64,000 nucleotides of DNA from Streptomyces fildesensis. GTDB taxonomy: Bacteria; Actinomycetota; Actinomycetes; Streptomycetales; Streptomycetaceae. Shown here one piece after another: positions 1 to 8,982 of this stretch. The notes beneath the pieces were generated by a model. The model worked only from the letters and a program-made list of their open reading frames with translations. It had not been told where the DNA came from and made no database searches. The stretch covers positions 1 to 64,000 of the forward strand of contig NZ_JAAIKO010000004.1 of NCBI RefSeq assembly GCF_016107395.1, read 5' to 3'. A program made the position numbers and the translations under genes. Each line of letters starts with the position of its first letter. Position 1 is the first letter of the stretch.

Positions 1-180
1 CGGCGGGGACTGGAAACGGAGCGTCAGCCACCGCGCCAGTCCCCGACCCTACTCAGCCCGTGGTACTAATTCCGACCACTGGCCGGGACGCCATCCCTGT
101 TCCGCCAGGCGCTGAGCCGGCCGATCGCCGGCTCGCAACTCCACTGTCCGGGGGGATATGGAGAAAGGCGCACCACCACC
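1..180. other. Intergenic region upstream of the permease gene
   Basis: No credible gene is seen. The last bases carry the permease ribosome site. The stretch presumably holds its promoter, but no convincing -35/-10 pair was recognised. Confidence 0.4.
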
Positions 181-1641
181 ATGCCGACGGAACACACCGG
201 GCACCACGACGACGCGGCCGCCGCGCCCGTCAGCGAAGAGGGCTACCAGCGAGGGCTCGGCAGCCGGCAGATCCAGATGATCGCCATCGGCGGTGCCATC
301 GGCACCGGCCTCTTCCTGGGCGCCGGCAAGGCCATCCATCAGGCCGGACCGAGCCTGATCATGATGTACGCCATCGCCGGCGTCATCATCTTCTTCATCA
401 TGCGGGCCCTGGGCGAACTGCTCACCTACCGCCCCGTGTCCGGCTCCTTCGCCGACTACGCCCGCGAGTTCCTGGGCCCGTTCTGGGGGTTCGTCACCGG
501 CTGGACGTACTGGCTGATGTGGGTGGTAACCGGCATGGCCGAGGTCACCGCCGCCTCGGTGTACATCACCTACTGGTGGAAGGACATCCCCCAGTGGATC
601 TCCGCCCTGATCTTCCTGCTGGTGCTCTTCGGAGTGAACCTCATCTCGGTGAAGGTCTTCGGCGAGGTCGAGTTCTGGTTCTCGATGATCAAGGTCACCG
701 CGATCATCGGCATGATCCTCATCGGGATCGGCGTTCTGACCATCGGGTTCTCCGCCGCCGGCGACACCGCCTCGCTCAGCCATCTGTGGGGTGACGGCGG
801 GGTCTTCCCCAACGGCGTCGGCAAGTCCCTCATGACGCTGCAGATCGTGATGTTCGCCTACCTCGCCGTCGAACTCGTCGGCGTCACCGCCGGTGAGGCC
901 GAGAACCCCCGCGAGACGCTCCCCAAGGCCATCAACACGCTGCCCTGGCGGATCGGCGTCTTCTACGTCGGCGCGCTCATCGTGATCCTCGGCGTCGTCT
1001 CCTGGACCGAGTTCCAGCCGGGCGTCAGCCCGTTCGTGGCCGCCTTCGCCAAGATCGGCATCCCGTTCGGCGCGGCCATCGTGAACTTCGTGGTCCTCAC
1101 CGCCGCCCTGTCGTCCTGCAACTCCGGCATGTACTCCACCGGCCGCATGCTGCGCGACCTGGCCGTCAACGGGCAGGGCCCCAGGGCCTTCGCCAAGCTC
1201 AACTCACGCCAGACCCCGGCCACCGGCATCCTCGTCTCCGTCGCCCTGATGGGCATCGGCGTCTGGATCAACTACGTCGACCCGGACGGCGCCTTCACCT
1301 ACATCACCGCCTTCGCCACCGTCGCCGGCGTCTGGACCTGGGCGATGATCCTCATCTCCCATCTGCGCTACCGCGCGGCGGTCAAGGCCGGCCGCGCCGC
1401 CGAAGCCTGGTTCAAGGCGCCGGGCGCCCCGTACACCAGCTGGATCGCGCTGATCTTCCTGGCCGGCGTGATGGTCCTGATCGGCATCGACAAGGACGCC
1501 CGGATTTCGCTCTACAGCGCTCCCGTGTGGTTCGCGATCCTCGGCATCGGGTACGCCTGGCTCAAGCGGAAGAACCCGGAGGCGTTCGCCCCCAAGCCGC
1601 ACGTCGCCCCGGAACCCGCACTGGCCGACGCCGCGAGCTGA
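181..1641 (+). CDS. Amino-acid permease, APC superfamily (CycA/GabP-like)
   Basis: 486-residue polytopic membrane protein that should import an amino acid by proton symport. The first membrane helix carries the family glycine-rich segment IGGAIGTGLFLGAGKAI, followed by MRALGELL. About twelve hydrophobic segments follow, and the loops GEAENPRETLPKAI and SSCNSGMYSTGRML are characteristic of the bacterial amino acid transporter (AAT) family. ATG at 181 follows a GGAGAAAGG ribosome site. The overall pattern resembles D-Ala/D-Ser/Gly permease CycA more than the aromatic permeases, but substrate cannot be fixed from sequence. It stands alone, with its own hairpin terminator. Confidence 0.88.
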   Translation: MPTEHTGHHDDAAAAPVSEEGYQRGLGSRQIQMIAIGGAIGTGLFLGAGKAIHQAGPSLIMMYAIAGVIIFFIMRALGELLTYRPVSGSFADYAREFLGPFWGFVTGWTYWLMWVVTGMAEVTAASVYITYWWKDIPQWISALIFLLVLFGVNLISVKVFGEVEFWFSMIKVTAIIGMILIGIGVLTIGFSAAGDTASLSHLWGDGGVFPNGVGKSLMTLQIVMFAYLAVELVGVTAGEAENPRETLPKAINTLPWRIGVFYVGALIVILGVVSWTEFQPGVSPFVAAFAKIGIPFGAAIVNFVVLTAALSSCNSGMYSTGRMLRDLAVNGQGPRAFAKLNSRQTPATGILVSVALMGIGVWINYVDPDGAFTYITAFATVAGVWTWAMILISHLRYRAAVKAGRAAEAWFKAPGAPYTSWIALIFLAGVMVLIGIDKDARISLYSAPVWFAILGIGYAWLKRKNPEAFAPKPHVAPEPALADAAS

Positions 1642-1671
1642 ACCACCGCGCGCCGAAGCCACCACCTGCCG

Positions 1672-1708
1672 CGAAGGCCCGCCCCCGCACCCCTGGGGCG
1701 GGCCTTCG
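1672..1708 (+). terminator. Rho-independent-type hairpin after the permease gene
   Basis: A perfect 14-bp stem (CGAAGGCCCGCCCC with its complement) encloses a 9-base loop about 30 bases after the permease stop. Confidence 0.75.
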
Positions 1709-1710
1709 TA

Positions 1711-1788
1711 CGCTTCGCGCGCTGTTACTTTTCCCGCCCGTCGCCCACCCCCACCCTTGCAGTGGGCGCTTCGCGCGCTGTTACTTTT
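1711..1788 (+). repeat. Two 22-bp direct repeats in front of mec
   Basis: Positions 1711-1732 and 1767-1788 are identical over 22 bases (each begins CGCTTCGCGCGCTGTTAC and ends TTTT), 56 bases apart. The second copy ends five bases before the mec ATG and takes the place where a Shine-Dalgarno sequence would lie. It may be a duplicated promoter or operator; that is inference. Confidence 0.7.
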
Positions 1789-1793
1789 TCCCA

Positions 1794-2204
1794 ATGCTCA
1801 CCATCACGCAGGAGATCCACGACGCGATCGTCGCCCACGCCCGCGCCGACCACCCCGACGAGGCGTGCGGCATCGTCGCGGGACCTGAGGGCAGCGGCCG
1901 CCCCGAGCGCTTCATCCCCATGCTGAACGCGGCCCGCTCACCCACGTTCTACGAGTTCGACTCCACCGACCTGCTCAAGCTCTACCGCGACCTGGACGAC
2001 CGCGACGAGGAGCCGGTGATCGTCTACCACTCGCACACCGCCACCGAGGCGTACCCGTCCCGTACCGACATCACCTACGCGAACGAGCCTGGCGCGCACT
2101 ACGTCCTGGTCTCGACCGCGGAGGAGTTCCAGTTCCGCTCGTTCCGCATTGTGGACGGGGTCGTGACCGAAGAAGACGTGCGGGTAGTGGCCTCCGGCGC
2201 CTGA
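1794..2204 (+). CDS. mec: JAMM/MPN-domain metalloprotease Mec (CysO-cysteine peptidase)
   Basis: 136-residue zinc isopeptidase of the M67 (Mov34/MPN+) family. The JAMM signature is complete: E23, then H79-S-H81, seven residues, S89, two residues, D92. In Mycobacterium tuberculosis the homologue releases cysteine from the CysO-cysteine adduct made by CysM, and the same three genes follow here in the same order. ATG at 1794 is chosen because the family domain starts there; there is no Shine-Dalgarno sequence, so translation may be leaderless. Related JAMM proteases also trim the tails of sulfur-carrier proteins, relevant because CysO here has a C-terminal extension. Confidence 0.9.
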   Translation: MLTITQEIHDAIVAHARADHPDEACGIVAGPEGSGRPERFIPMLNAARSPTFYEFDSTDLLKLYRDLDDRDEEPVIVYHSHTATEAYPSRTDITYANEPGAHYVLVSTAEEFQFRSFRIVDGVVTEEDVRVVASGA

Positions 2205-2262
2205 GGTCCGAATCGTGGGACGCCTGTCTCGGACCGCGCCCGGGAATCGATACGATGAGCCC

Positions 2263-2367
2263 ATGGTTCCCCACGACGTGAAGAACAACCCGCCGGGCAT
2301 GCTGCTCGTCGCGCGGCTGCACGTCGACCTCTGCCGTGTCGCCAGCGCCGCCTGTCCGCGCGCCTGA
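2263..2367 (+). CDS. Putative cysteine-responsive leader peptide upstream of cysO
   Basis: 34-codon reading frame whose C-terminal part reads LHVDLCRVASAAC, the hallmark of small actinobacterial leader peptides found before sulfur and cysteine genes. An internal ATG at 2299 would give a 22-residue version starting MLLVARLHVDLC. It carries two Cys codons and ends 81 bases before cysO. Such peptides are thought to sense charged tRNA-Cys by ribosome stalling and so tune the downstream genes. No clear attenuator hairpin was found in the gap, so the mechanism is inferred from the family. Confidence 0.75.
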   Translation: MVPHDVKNNPPGMLLVARLHVDLCRVASAACPRA

Positions 2368-2448
2368 GCACTGCCGCCACCCCCGGCACGCCGCACAGCA
2401 CGCCCGCACGTCCCCCCGTCTGACGCCCGCATGTAACGGAGCCCACCC

Positions 2449-3704
<1,256 letters not shown>

Positions 3705-3726
3705 CCACCCCCGCGCACCCACGCGG

Positions 3727-3757
3727 CGCCGGCCGGCCCACCCGGGCGGCCGGCCGC
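3727..3757. terminator. GC-rich hairpin between convergent cysM and the PemK-like gene
   Basis: Inverted repeat built on CCGGCCGGCCC and GGGCGGCCGG around ACCC, lying in the 55-base gap between convergent genes. No T-tract is visible. Confidence 0.45.
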
Positions 3758-3759
3758 GG

Positions 3760-4224
3760 TCAGCGCACCATCCGCCGCACCTGCTGCCACAGCGCCGCGT
3801 CCAGCACACCCGCCCGGCGGCGGAACGCCGCGGAGCGCACCTCCCGCAGCTCGTCGGTCTCCAGATAACTCGTACGGCCCTGCGCGTCGCCCACGGTTCC
3901 CGGCGGCAGGGCGATCACCCCCGGCAGCTCCTCGTGGTACTTGCTGGTGATCTTCGCGACGCGCACCGTGCCCCCCTTCACGGACAGCACCAGACACGGC
4001 CGGTCCTTCGCCCCCGACCCGTCCTCGAACGGCACGTCCGCCCACCAGATCTCCCCCGCGGCCGGCGCCCGCCGCCCGCCACGCCCGGGCCCCGGACGAT
4101 CCGCCGCGCGCGGCGGCCGCACCGGACCACCGGGCCGCCGCCGCGCCGCCGACCGCGTCCACACCGAGAAAACAGCCAGTACGACCACGGCCGCGACCGC
4201 CACCAACCACCAGGTCATGTCCAT
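3760..4224 (-). CDS. PemK/MazF-like protein with N-terminal membrane anchor
   Basis: 154 residues. One hydrophobic segment (TWWLVAVAAVVVLAVFSVW, residues 3-22) is followed by a basic, Pro-rich linker and a C-terminal PemK/MazF-fold domain opening with GEIWWADVPFEDGSGAKDRP, which matches the MazF core. The usual MazF is a soluble mRNA interferase paired with an antitoxin. Here no antitoxin gene is adjacent and the domain is tethered to the membrane, so ribonuclease activity is uncertain. ATG at 4224 is preceded on its strand by GGGAG with a five-base spacer. Confidence 0.78.
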   Translation of the reverse strand: MDMTWWLVAVAAVVVLAVFSVWTRSAARRRPGGPVRPPRAADRPGPGRGGRRAPAAGEIWWADVPFEDGSGAKDRPCLVLSVKGGTVRVAKITSKYHEELPGVIALPPGTVGDAQGRTSYLETDELREVRSAAFRRRAGVLDAALWQQVRRMVR

Positions 4225-4449
4225 ATGGGCTCCCACAGTCGAAAATCTGTCGAAGAAGATCCTCAATCGGAACCGACCGTACCGGCCGCCCCTCGTACTG
4301 GTGATTCCGCCCACAACAGGGCACGGAGGAGGCGCGTCGGCCCGCCCCGCGCCTTACTCTCGTCAACACATGGCGGACCGCACCCGCCTAACCCCCCACT
4401 CCAACCGGTATGGGGGCGATCTGTGGCGCGCCCACGGAGGTTTCACGGC

Positions 4450-5202
4450 ATGAAGCTCACCGTCGTCGGCTGCTCGGGTTCGTTCCCGTCCGCGGAATCG
4501 GCCTGCTCGAGCTACCTCGTCGAGGCCGACGGTTTCCGGCTGCTGCTCGACATGGGCAACGGAGCCCTGGGCGAACTGCAGCGCCACTGCGGCCTCTACG
4601 ACCTGGACGCGGTCCTGCTCAGCCATCTGCACGCCGATCACTGCATCGACATGTGCGGCTACTTCGTGGCCCGTTACTACCGCCACGACGGCGGCCCCGC
4701 CGACGCCATCCCCGTCTACGGCCCCGAAGGCACCGAGCGCCGGCTCTCCACCGCCTACGGCGACATGCCCGACGAGAAGTGCATGAGCGAGGTCTTCGAC
4801 TTCCGCACCCTGGAACCCGGCAGCTTCACGCTCGGCCCCTTCACCATCACCACCGACCGGGTCAGCCACCCCGTCGAAGCGTTCGGCTTCCGCATCGAAC
4901 ACGACGGCCGGACCCTGACGTACTCCGGTGACACCGGCCCCTGCGACGCGCTGCTCGGCCTCGCCGACGGCACCGACCTCTTCCTGTGCGAAGCCTCCTT
5001 CACCCACGGCAAGGAAGACATCCCCGAGCTGCACCTCAACGGTCGCCAGGCCGGCGAACACGCCGACCGCGCCGGCGCCGGGCGCCTCGTCCTCACCCAC
5101 ATCCCGCCGTGGACCGACCCCGCCCGCAACCTCACCGACGCCCGCGCCGTCTTCGACGGCCCGGTGGAACTCGCCACGTCGGGCGCGGTGTACGAGATCT
5201 GA
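4450..5202 (+). CDS. MBL-fold metallo-hydrolase (Rv1339-type)
   Basis: 250-residue metallo-beta-lactamase-fold protein with the di-metal motif HLHADH at 59-64 and a later TYSGDTG loop. Its length and opening MKLTVVGCSGSFPS match the actinobacterial group that includes M. tuberculosis Rv1339, reported as an atypical cyclic-AMP phosphodiesterase. Its place between cysM and rph is also conserved with mycobacteria (mec-cysO-cysM...Rv1339-rph). GGAGG lies nine bases before ATG. Substrate is inferred from the family only. Confidence 0.85.
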   Translation: MKLTVVGCSGSFPSAESACSSYLVEADGFRLLLDMGNGALGELQRHCGLYDLDAVLLSHLHADHCIDMCGYFVARYYRHDGGPADAIPVYGPEGTERRLSTAYGDMPDEKCMSEVFDFRTLEPGSFTLGPFTITTDRVSHPVEAFGFRIEHDGRTLTYSGDTGPCDALLGLADGTDLFLCEASFTHGKEDIPELHLNGRQAGEHADRAGAGRLVLTHIPPWTDPARNLTDARAVFDGPVELATSGAVYEI

Positions 5203-5208
5203 GCCGCG

Positions 5209-5604
5209 TCAGTCGATGACGTCGACGGTGCAGCGCAGGCCGGAAGCGCGCGCCAGGCGGCCATCCGTGGTCACCAGGGTGCACCGGTACGCCTCGGCGG
5301 CCGCCACATACGCCGCGTCATAGGCGGTGACGTTGCCCCGGAGTTCCCACATCCGGGGCAGTAACACCCTGGTGAGTGGCACGACCGGATCGATCCGGGC
5401 CAGCGCGTCAACAGCGTCGGCCGCGTGTCGCGCGCTGATCTTCCCTCCCAGCAGGTTGCCCCTCACCACCGAGAGCACCTCGACCATCCAGTGTTCAGGG
5501 GCGATCCACCGGTCGTCGGCGGCGAGTGCCGCTCGGCAGCGGTCGCCCGTCGGCCCCTCGTCGAGCAGGGAGAAGGCGAAGACCGAGGCATCGACAACGA
5601 TCAT
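5209..5604 (-). CDS. PIN-domain ribonuclease toxin (VapC-like)
   Basis: 131-residue PIN-fold protein. Acidic catalytic positions are visible at D5 (VVDASVF), E42 in MVEVLS, the aspartate of YDAAYVA and the one in TTDGRLA. Such toxins cleave tRNA or mRNA when freed from their antitoxin. The start codon overlaps the antitoxin stop (ATGA at 5601-5604), the usual arrangement for co-regulated toxin-antitoxin pairs. Confidence 0.88.
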   Translation of the reverse strand: MIVVDASVFAFSLLDEGPTGDRCRAALAADDRWIAPEHWMVEVLSVVRGNLLGGKISARHAADAVDALARIDPVVPLTRVLLPRMWELRGNVTAYDAAYVAAAEAYRCTLVTTDGRLARASGLRCTVDVID

Positions 5605-5867
5605 CCGGTGCCACCGGGCAGGCCCATGGTCGTGTCACGCTCAGTCCGTTCGGCGCCCAGCGTGCCGAGGACGTCGTCCCGGGTGAGCCGGGTCCCGTAG
5701 GAGTGCCTGGAGAAACGCTGCAGCTCGGCCACGTTGTCCCGGCGCCTGACTTCGTCATTGACGACGTCGAGCAGGTAGTTCTGCAGCGACTGCCCGCGTT
5801 CCTGCGCTATGGCGGCGAGTTTGTTGCGCAGTTCGTCGGGGACGTCACGAATCTGGAGAGCGACCAT
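5601..5867 (-). CDS. FitA/VapB-like ribbon-helix-helix antitoxin
   Basis: 88 residues. The N-terminal ribbon-helix-helix is recognisable in ALQIRDVPDELRNKLAAIA followed by GQSLQNYLLD, as in FitA-type antitoxins. The charged C-terminal half would bind the PIN toxin encoded immediately downstream. RHH antitoxins repress their own promoter; a near-palindromic candidate operator lies 21-38 bases upstream. Confidence 0.85.
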   Translation of the reverse strand: MVALQIRDVPDELRNKLAAIAQERGQSLQNYLLDVVNDEVRRRDNVAELQRFSRHSYGTRLTRDDVLGTLGAERTERDTTMGLPGGTG

Positions 5868-5887
5868 GACTCCAGGCTACACCGGTT

Positions 5888-5905
5888 GCATGCATCTTTG
5901 CATGC
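5888..5905. promoter_or_regulatory. Candidate operator for the toxin-antitoxin pair
   Basis: GCATGCATCTTTGCATGC is an almost perfect dyad centred about 30 bases upstream of the antitoxin ATG. The position suits autoregulation by the ribbon-helix-helix antitoxin. It abuts the nagE2 terminator palindrome. Confidence 0.55.
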
Positions 5906-5945
5906 GCGAGGCCCCCGGAACCGTACGGTTCCGGGGGCCTCGCGC
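5904..5945. terminator. Perfect 42-bp palindrome, terminator of nagE2
   Basis: All 42 bases are self-complementary (centre CCGT/ACGG, outer arms GCGCGAGGCCCCCGG). It lies 29 bases beyond the nagE2 stop on the minus strand and also separates nagE2 from the toxin-antitoxin promoter. Confidence 0.85.
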
Positions 5946-5973
5946 CGTTCTCAACGAGCGGGGTTCACCCGGC

Positions 5974-7224
5974 TCACGCCTTGGTGAGGTCCTCGATCTC
6001 CTCCTCGGGCTCGCGGCCCGGGGTGATGAGGTTGAACTTGGTGATCGCGAAGCGGAAGACCACGTAGTAGATCACCGCGAAGCAGAGCCCGATCGGGATG
6101 ATCAGCCACGGCTTGGTGGCGAGGTTCCAGTTCAGGAAGTAGTCGATGAAGCCGGCCGAGAAGGTGAAGCCGGCGTGCACGCCCAGCGCCCAGGTGACGG
6201 CCATCGAGACGGCGGTCAGCAGCGCGTGGATCACGTAGAGCACCGGGGCGATGAACATGAACGAGAACTCGATCGGCTCGGTGATGCCGGTGACGAACGA
6301 GGTCAGCGCGAGCGAGATCATCATGCCCATGACGGCCTTGCGGCGCTCGGGGCGGGCGCAGTGCGCGATGGCGATGGCGGCGGCCGGCAGGCCGAACATC
6401 ATGATCGGGAAGAAGCCCGACATGAACTGTCCAGCGGTGGGGTCACCGGCGAAGAACCGGGTCAGGTCGCCGTGCACGACCTCGCCCGCGGAGTTCTTGA
6501 AGTCACCGAGCTGGAACCAGGAGACCGAGTTCACGAACTGGTGCATGCCGACCGGGATCAGCGCGCGGTTGATGAGGCCGAACAGACCGGCGCCCACGGC
6601 GCCCAGACCGGTCATCCACTCACCGAAGTTGCTGATGACCTTGCCGACCGGCTCCCAGCCGAGGCCGAATACGACACCGACGAGCGTGCCGACGAAGGCC
6701 ATGATGATCGGCACCAGGCGGCGGCCGTTGAAGAAGCCGAGCCAGTCGACCAGCTGCTTGCGGTGGTAGCGCTGCCACAGGACCGCGGCGAGCAGACCCA
6801 TGATGATGCCGCCGAGGACGCCGGGGTTGTTGTAGACCGCCGGGTCGTCCTTGCCCGCCTTGATGACGGCGTCGGTGACCGGGAACGCCTTCAGGACGTT
6901 GCTGTAGACCAGGAAGCCGACCAGCGCGGCGAGCGCGGTCGAGCCGTCGGCCTTCTTGGCGAAGCCGATCGCCACACCGATACAGAACAGCATCGGCAGG
7001 TTGTCGAAGACCGCGCCGCCGGCGGTCGCGAAGACCGCCGCGACCTTGTGCCAGCCGAGGCCCTTGTCGCCGAAGACATCGTCCTGGCCGAGGCGGAGCA
7101 GGATGCCCGCGGCCGGCAGAACGGCGATCGGCAGCTGGAGGCTGCGACCGACCTTCTGCAGACCGGAAAAGAGACCGGAGCCCCGCTTCTTCGCGGGGGC
7201 CGCCGTAGCGGTGGCCGTACTCAT
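5974..7224 (-). CDS. nagE2: PTS N-acetylglucosamine permease EIIC, NagE2
   Basis: 416-residue membrane EIIC of the glucose/GlcNAc PTS family. GRSLQLPIAVLPAAGILLRLG opens the membrane domain and GITEPIEFSFMFIAPVLY marks the conserved substrate-site loop. No EIIB or EIIA domain is fused; the separate EIIB is nagF. Gene order and the neighbouring nagE1/nagF pair match S. coelicolor SCO2905-2907, where NagE2 is the main GlcNAc transporter. AGGAGG precedes ATG at 7224. Two DasR-type sites lie 49-81 bases upstream, so induction by amino-sugar phosphates is expected. Confidence 0.92.
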   Translation of the reverse strand: MSTATATAAPAKKRGSGLFSGLQKVGRSLQLPIAVLPAAGILLRLGQDDVFGDKGLGWHKVAAVFATAGGAVFDNLPMLFCIGVAIGFAKKADGSTALAALVGFLVYSNVLKAFPVTDAVIKAGKDDPAVYNNPGVLGGIIMGLLAAVLWQRYHRKQLVDWLGFFNGRRLVPIIMAFVGTLVGVVFGLGWEPVGKVISNFGEWMTGLGAVGAGLFGLINRALIPVGMHQFVNSVSWFQLGDFKNSAGEVVHGDLTRFFAGDPTAGQFMSGFFPIMMFGLPAAAIAIAHCARPERRKAVMGMMISLALTSFVTGITEPIEFSFMFIAPVLYVIHALLTAVSMAVTWALGVHAGFTFSAGFIDYFLNWNLATKPWLIIPIGLCFAVIYYVVFRFAITKFNLITPGREPEEEIEDLTKA

Positions 7225-7272
7225 CAGATTCCTCCTGGTGAGGCGGGCACTTCAAGGGGGACGGCCCGCCGC

Positions 7273-7305
7273 TATGGTCTATACCACTGAGTGGTGTAGA
7301 CCAGT
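7273..7305. promoter_or_regulatory. Two adjacent DasR-responsive elements upstream of nagE2
   Basis: TATGGTCTATACCACT (7273-7288) and AGTGGTGTAGACCAGT (7290-7305) each match the DasR consensus AGTGGTCTAGACCACT with few changes. They sit immediately upstream of nagE2, the arrangement known from S. coelicolor, where DasR represses GlcNAc uptake genes. Confidence 0.85.
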
Positions 7306-7344
7306 TTTAACACGTCGGGGCGGGATAAAGGAATCCCCAGTTCC

Positions 7345-7360
7345 GGTGGTCTAAACCACA
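7345..7360. promoter_or_regulatory. Third DasR-like site between nagE1 and nagE2
   Basis: GGTGGTCTAAACCACA has the dyad core TGGTCTAAACCA. It lies 120 bases upstream of nagE2, right beside the nagE1 terminator, so it could be an auxiliary site for nagE2. Confidence 0.6.
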
Positions 7361-7362
7361 TG

Positions 7363-7402
7363 CCGAACGGCCCCCGGGTCCAAGGACTCGGGGGCCGTTC
7401 GG
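7363..7402. terminator. Terminator of nagE1
   Basis: A 14-bp perfect stem (CCGAACGGCCCCCG and its complement) with a 12-base loop, located 42 bases past the nagE1 stop on the minus strand. Confidence 0.8.
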
Positions 7403-7443
7403 GGCGGGACTTCATGCCCGGATTTCTCCGGGTGGCCATCGCG

Positions 7444-8745
7444 CTACTTGATGTTCTCCTGCACCAGTTCCTCCTCGACGTCCTCCGGCTCCCGGCCGGG
7501 CGTCGCGAGGTTGAACTTGGTGATCACGAAGCGGAAGAGGGCGTAGTACACCACCGCGAAGGCGAGCCCGATCGGAATGATCAACCAGGGCTTGGTGGCC
7601 AGCCCCCAGTTGAGGCCGTAGTCGATCAGACCCGCCGAGAAACTGAAGCCGTCATGCACGCCGAGGCCCCAGGTGACGGCCAGCGAGACACCGGTCAGTA
7701 CCGCATGGATCGCGTACAGCACCGGTGCGATGAAGAGGAACGAGTACTCGATCGGCTCGGTGATACCGGTGACCAGCGACGTCAGACCGATCGACACCAT
7801 CATGCCGGTGATCTCCTTGCGGCGGTGCGGCTTGGCGCAGTGCGCCATCGCCAGCGCCGCGGCAGGCAGGGCGAACATCATGATCGGGAAGAAGCCCGAG
7901 GTGAACTGGCCGGCCGTCGGGTCGCCCGCCAGGAAGCGGGGGATGTCACCGTGCACGACCGCGCCGTCCGGCTTGGTGAAGTCGCCGAACTGGAAGAACA
8001 CGAACACGTTCAGGAACTGGTGCAGGCCGATGACGAGCAGCGCGCGGTTGGCCACACCGAAGATGCCGGACCCGACCGAGCCCAGGTCGACCAGCCACTT
8101 GCTGAAGCTGGTGAGCGCGTCGCCGATCGGCGGCCAGACCCACAGGCAGATCACCGCGAAGACGATCGCCACGAAGGCCATGATGATCGGGACCAGCCGG
8201 CGCCCGTTGAAGAAGCCGAGCCAGTCCACCAGCTTCGTCCGGTGATAGCGCATCCAGAAGTAGGACGTCGCCAGGCCGATCACGATGCCGCCGAAGACCC
8301 CCGGGTTCTGGAAGGCGGCCGCGGTGACCGTCGTACCCTCCAGGCAGACCCCGGTGGAGAACTTGGCGGCGCCGCCGCAGTCCACCGGGAACTGGCGCAG
8401 CACGTTGAAGTAGACGAGGAAGCCCACCACCGCGGCCAGCGCGGTCGAGCCGTCCGCCTTCTTGGCCATGCCAATCGCCACACCCACGGCGAACAGCATC
8501 GGCAGGCCCAACGAGCCGTCCAGCAGCGCACCTCCGGCGCCGTTGAAGACTTTGGCGACCTTGTCCCAGCCCAGCCCGTCCGCGCCGAAGACATCCGGCT
8601 GGCCGAGCCGGTTCAGGATGCCCGCCGCCGGAAGCACCGCGATCGGCAACTGCAGGCTGCGGCCCATCTTCTGCAGCCCCTGGAAGAGGACACTGGTCCA
8701 CTTCTTCCGGGGCTGCTGCCCGACGGCGGCGTTGTCCGAACTCAT
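7444..8745 (-). CDS. nagE1: PTS N-acetylglucosamine-type permease EIIC, NagE1
   Basis: 433-residue EIIC paralogue of NagE2, with the same opening GRSLQLPIAVLPAAGI and conserved loop GITEPIEYSFLFIAPVLY. It contains an extra stretch near residues 120-140 (FPVDCGGAAKF...CLEGTTV). The gene is divergent from nagF and the two share a promoter region with one DasR-type site. In S. coelicolor the adjacent paralogue NagE1 contributes less to transport than NagE2; whether that holds here is unknown. Confidence 0.9.
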   Translation of the reverse strand: MSSDNAAVGQQPRKKWTSVLFQGLQKMGRSLQLPIAVLPAAGILNRLGQPDVFGADGLGWDKVAKVFNGAGGALLDGSLGLPMLFAVGVAIGMAKKADGSTALAAVVGFLVYFNVLRQFPVDCGGAAKFSTGVCLEGTTVTAAAFQNPGVFGGIVIGLATSYFWMRYHRTKLVDWLGFFNGRRLVPIIMAFVAIVFAVICLWVWPPIGDALTSFSKWLVDLGSVGSGIFGVANRALLVIGLHQFLNVFVFFQFGDFTKPDGAVVHGDIPRFLAGDPTAGQFTSGFFPIMMFALPAAALAMAHCAKPHRRKEITGMMVSIGLTSLVTGITEPIEYSFLFIAPVLYAIHAVLTGVSLAVTWGLGVHDGFSFSAGLIDYGLNWGLATKPWLIIPIGLAFAVVYYALFRFVITKFNLATPGREPEDVEEELVQENIK

Positions 8746-8812
8746 CGGTGGCCTCCTGGTGGCTGCCGGTCAGGCGGCTGTCGTGTCGCCTCTGTTTTGT
8801 CGCCTGGCCCAA

Positions 8813-8828
8813 AGTGGTGTAGACCATT
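8813..8828. promoter_or_regulatory. DasR-responsive element between nagE1 and nagF
   Basis: AGTGGTGTAGACCATT matches the DasR consensus core TGGTCTAGACCA at all but two positions. It is located in the shared nagE1/nagF divergent region, 68 bases upstream of nagE1. Confidence 0.8.
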
Positions 8829-8982
8829 TACGACGTGGGTGGCACTACGCCCCCGAGGGCACGGCACCAGTGATCGTTATCTTTCGTCACAAACCGGAAC
8901 CCTGCCCGCGAAGATGGGCCAAACGTGCGTTACCGTTTGAAACCGGGCCGGGCCGCCGGGCCGAGACACTCAGGAGTGAGCA

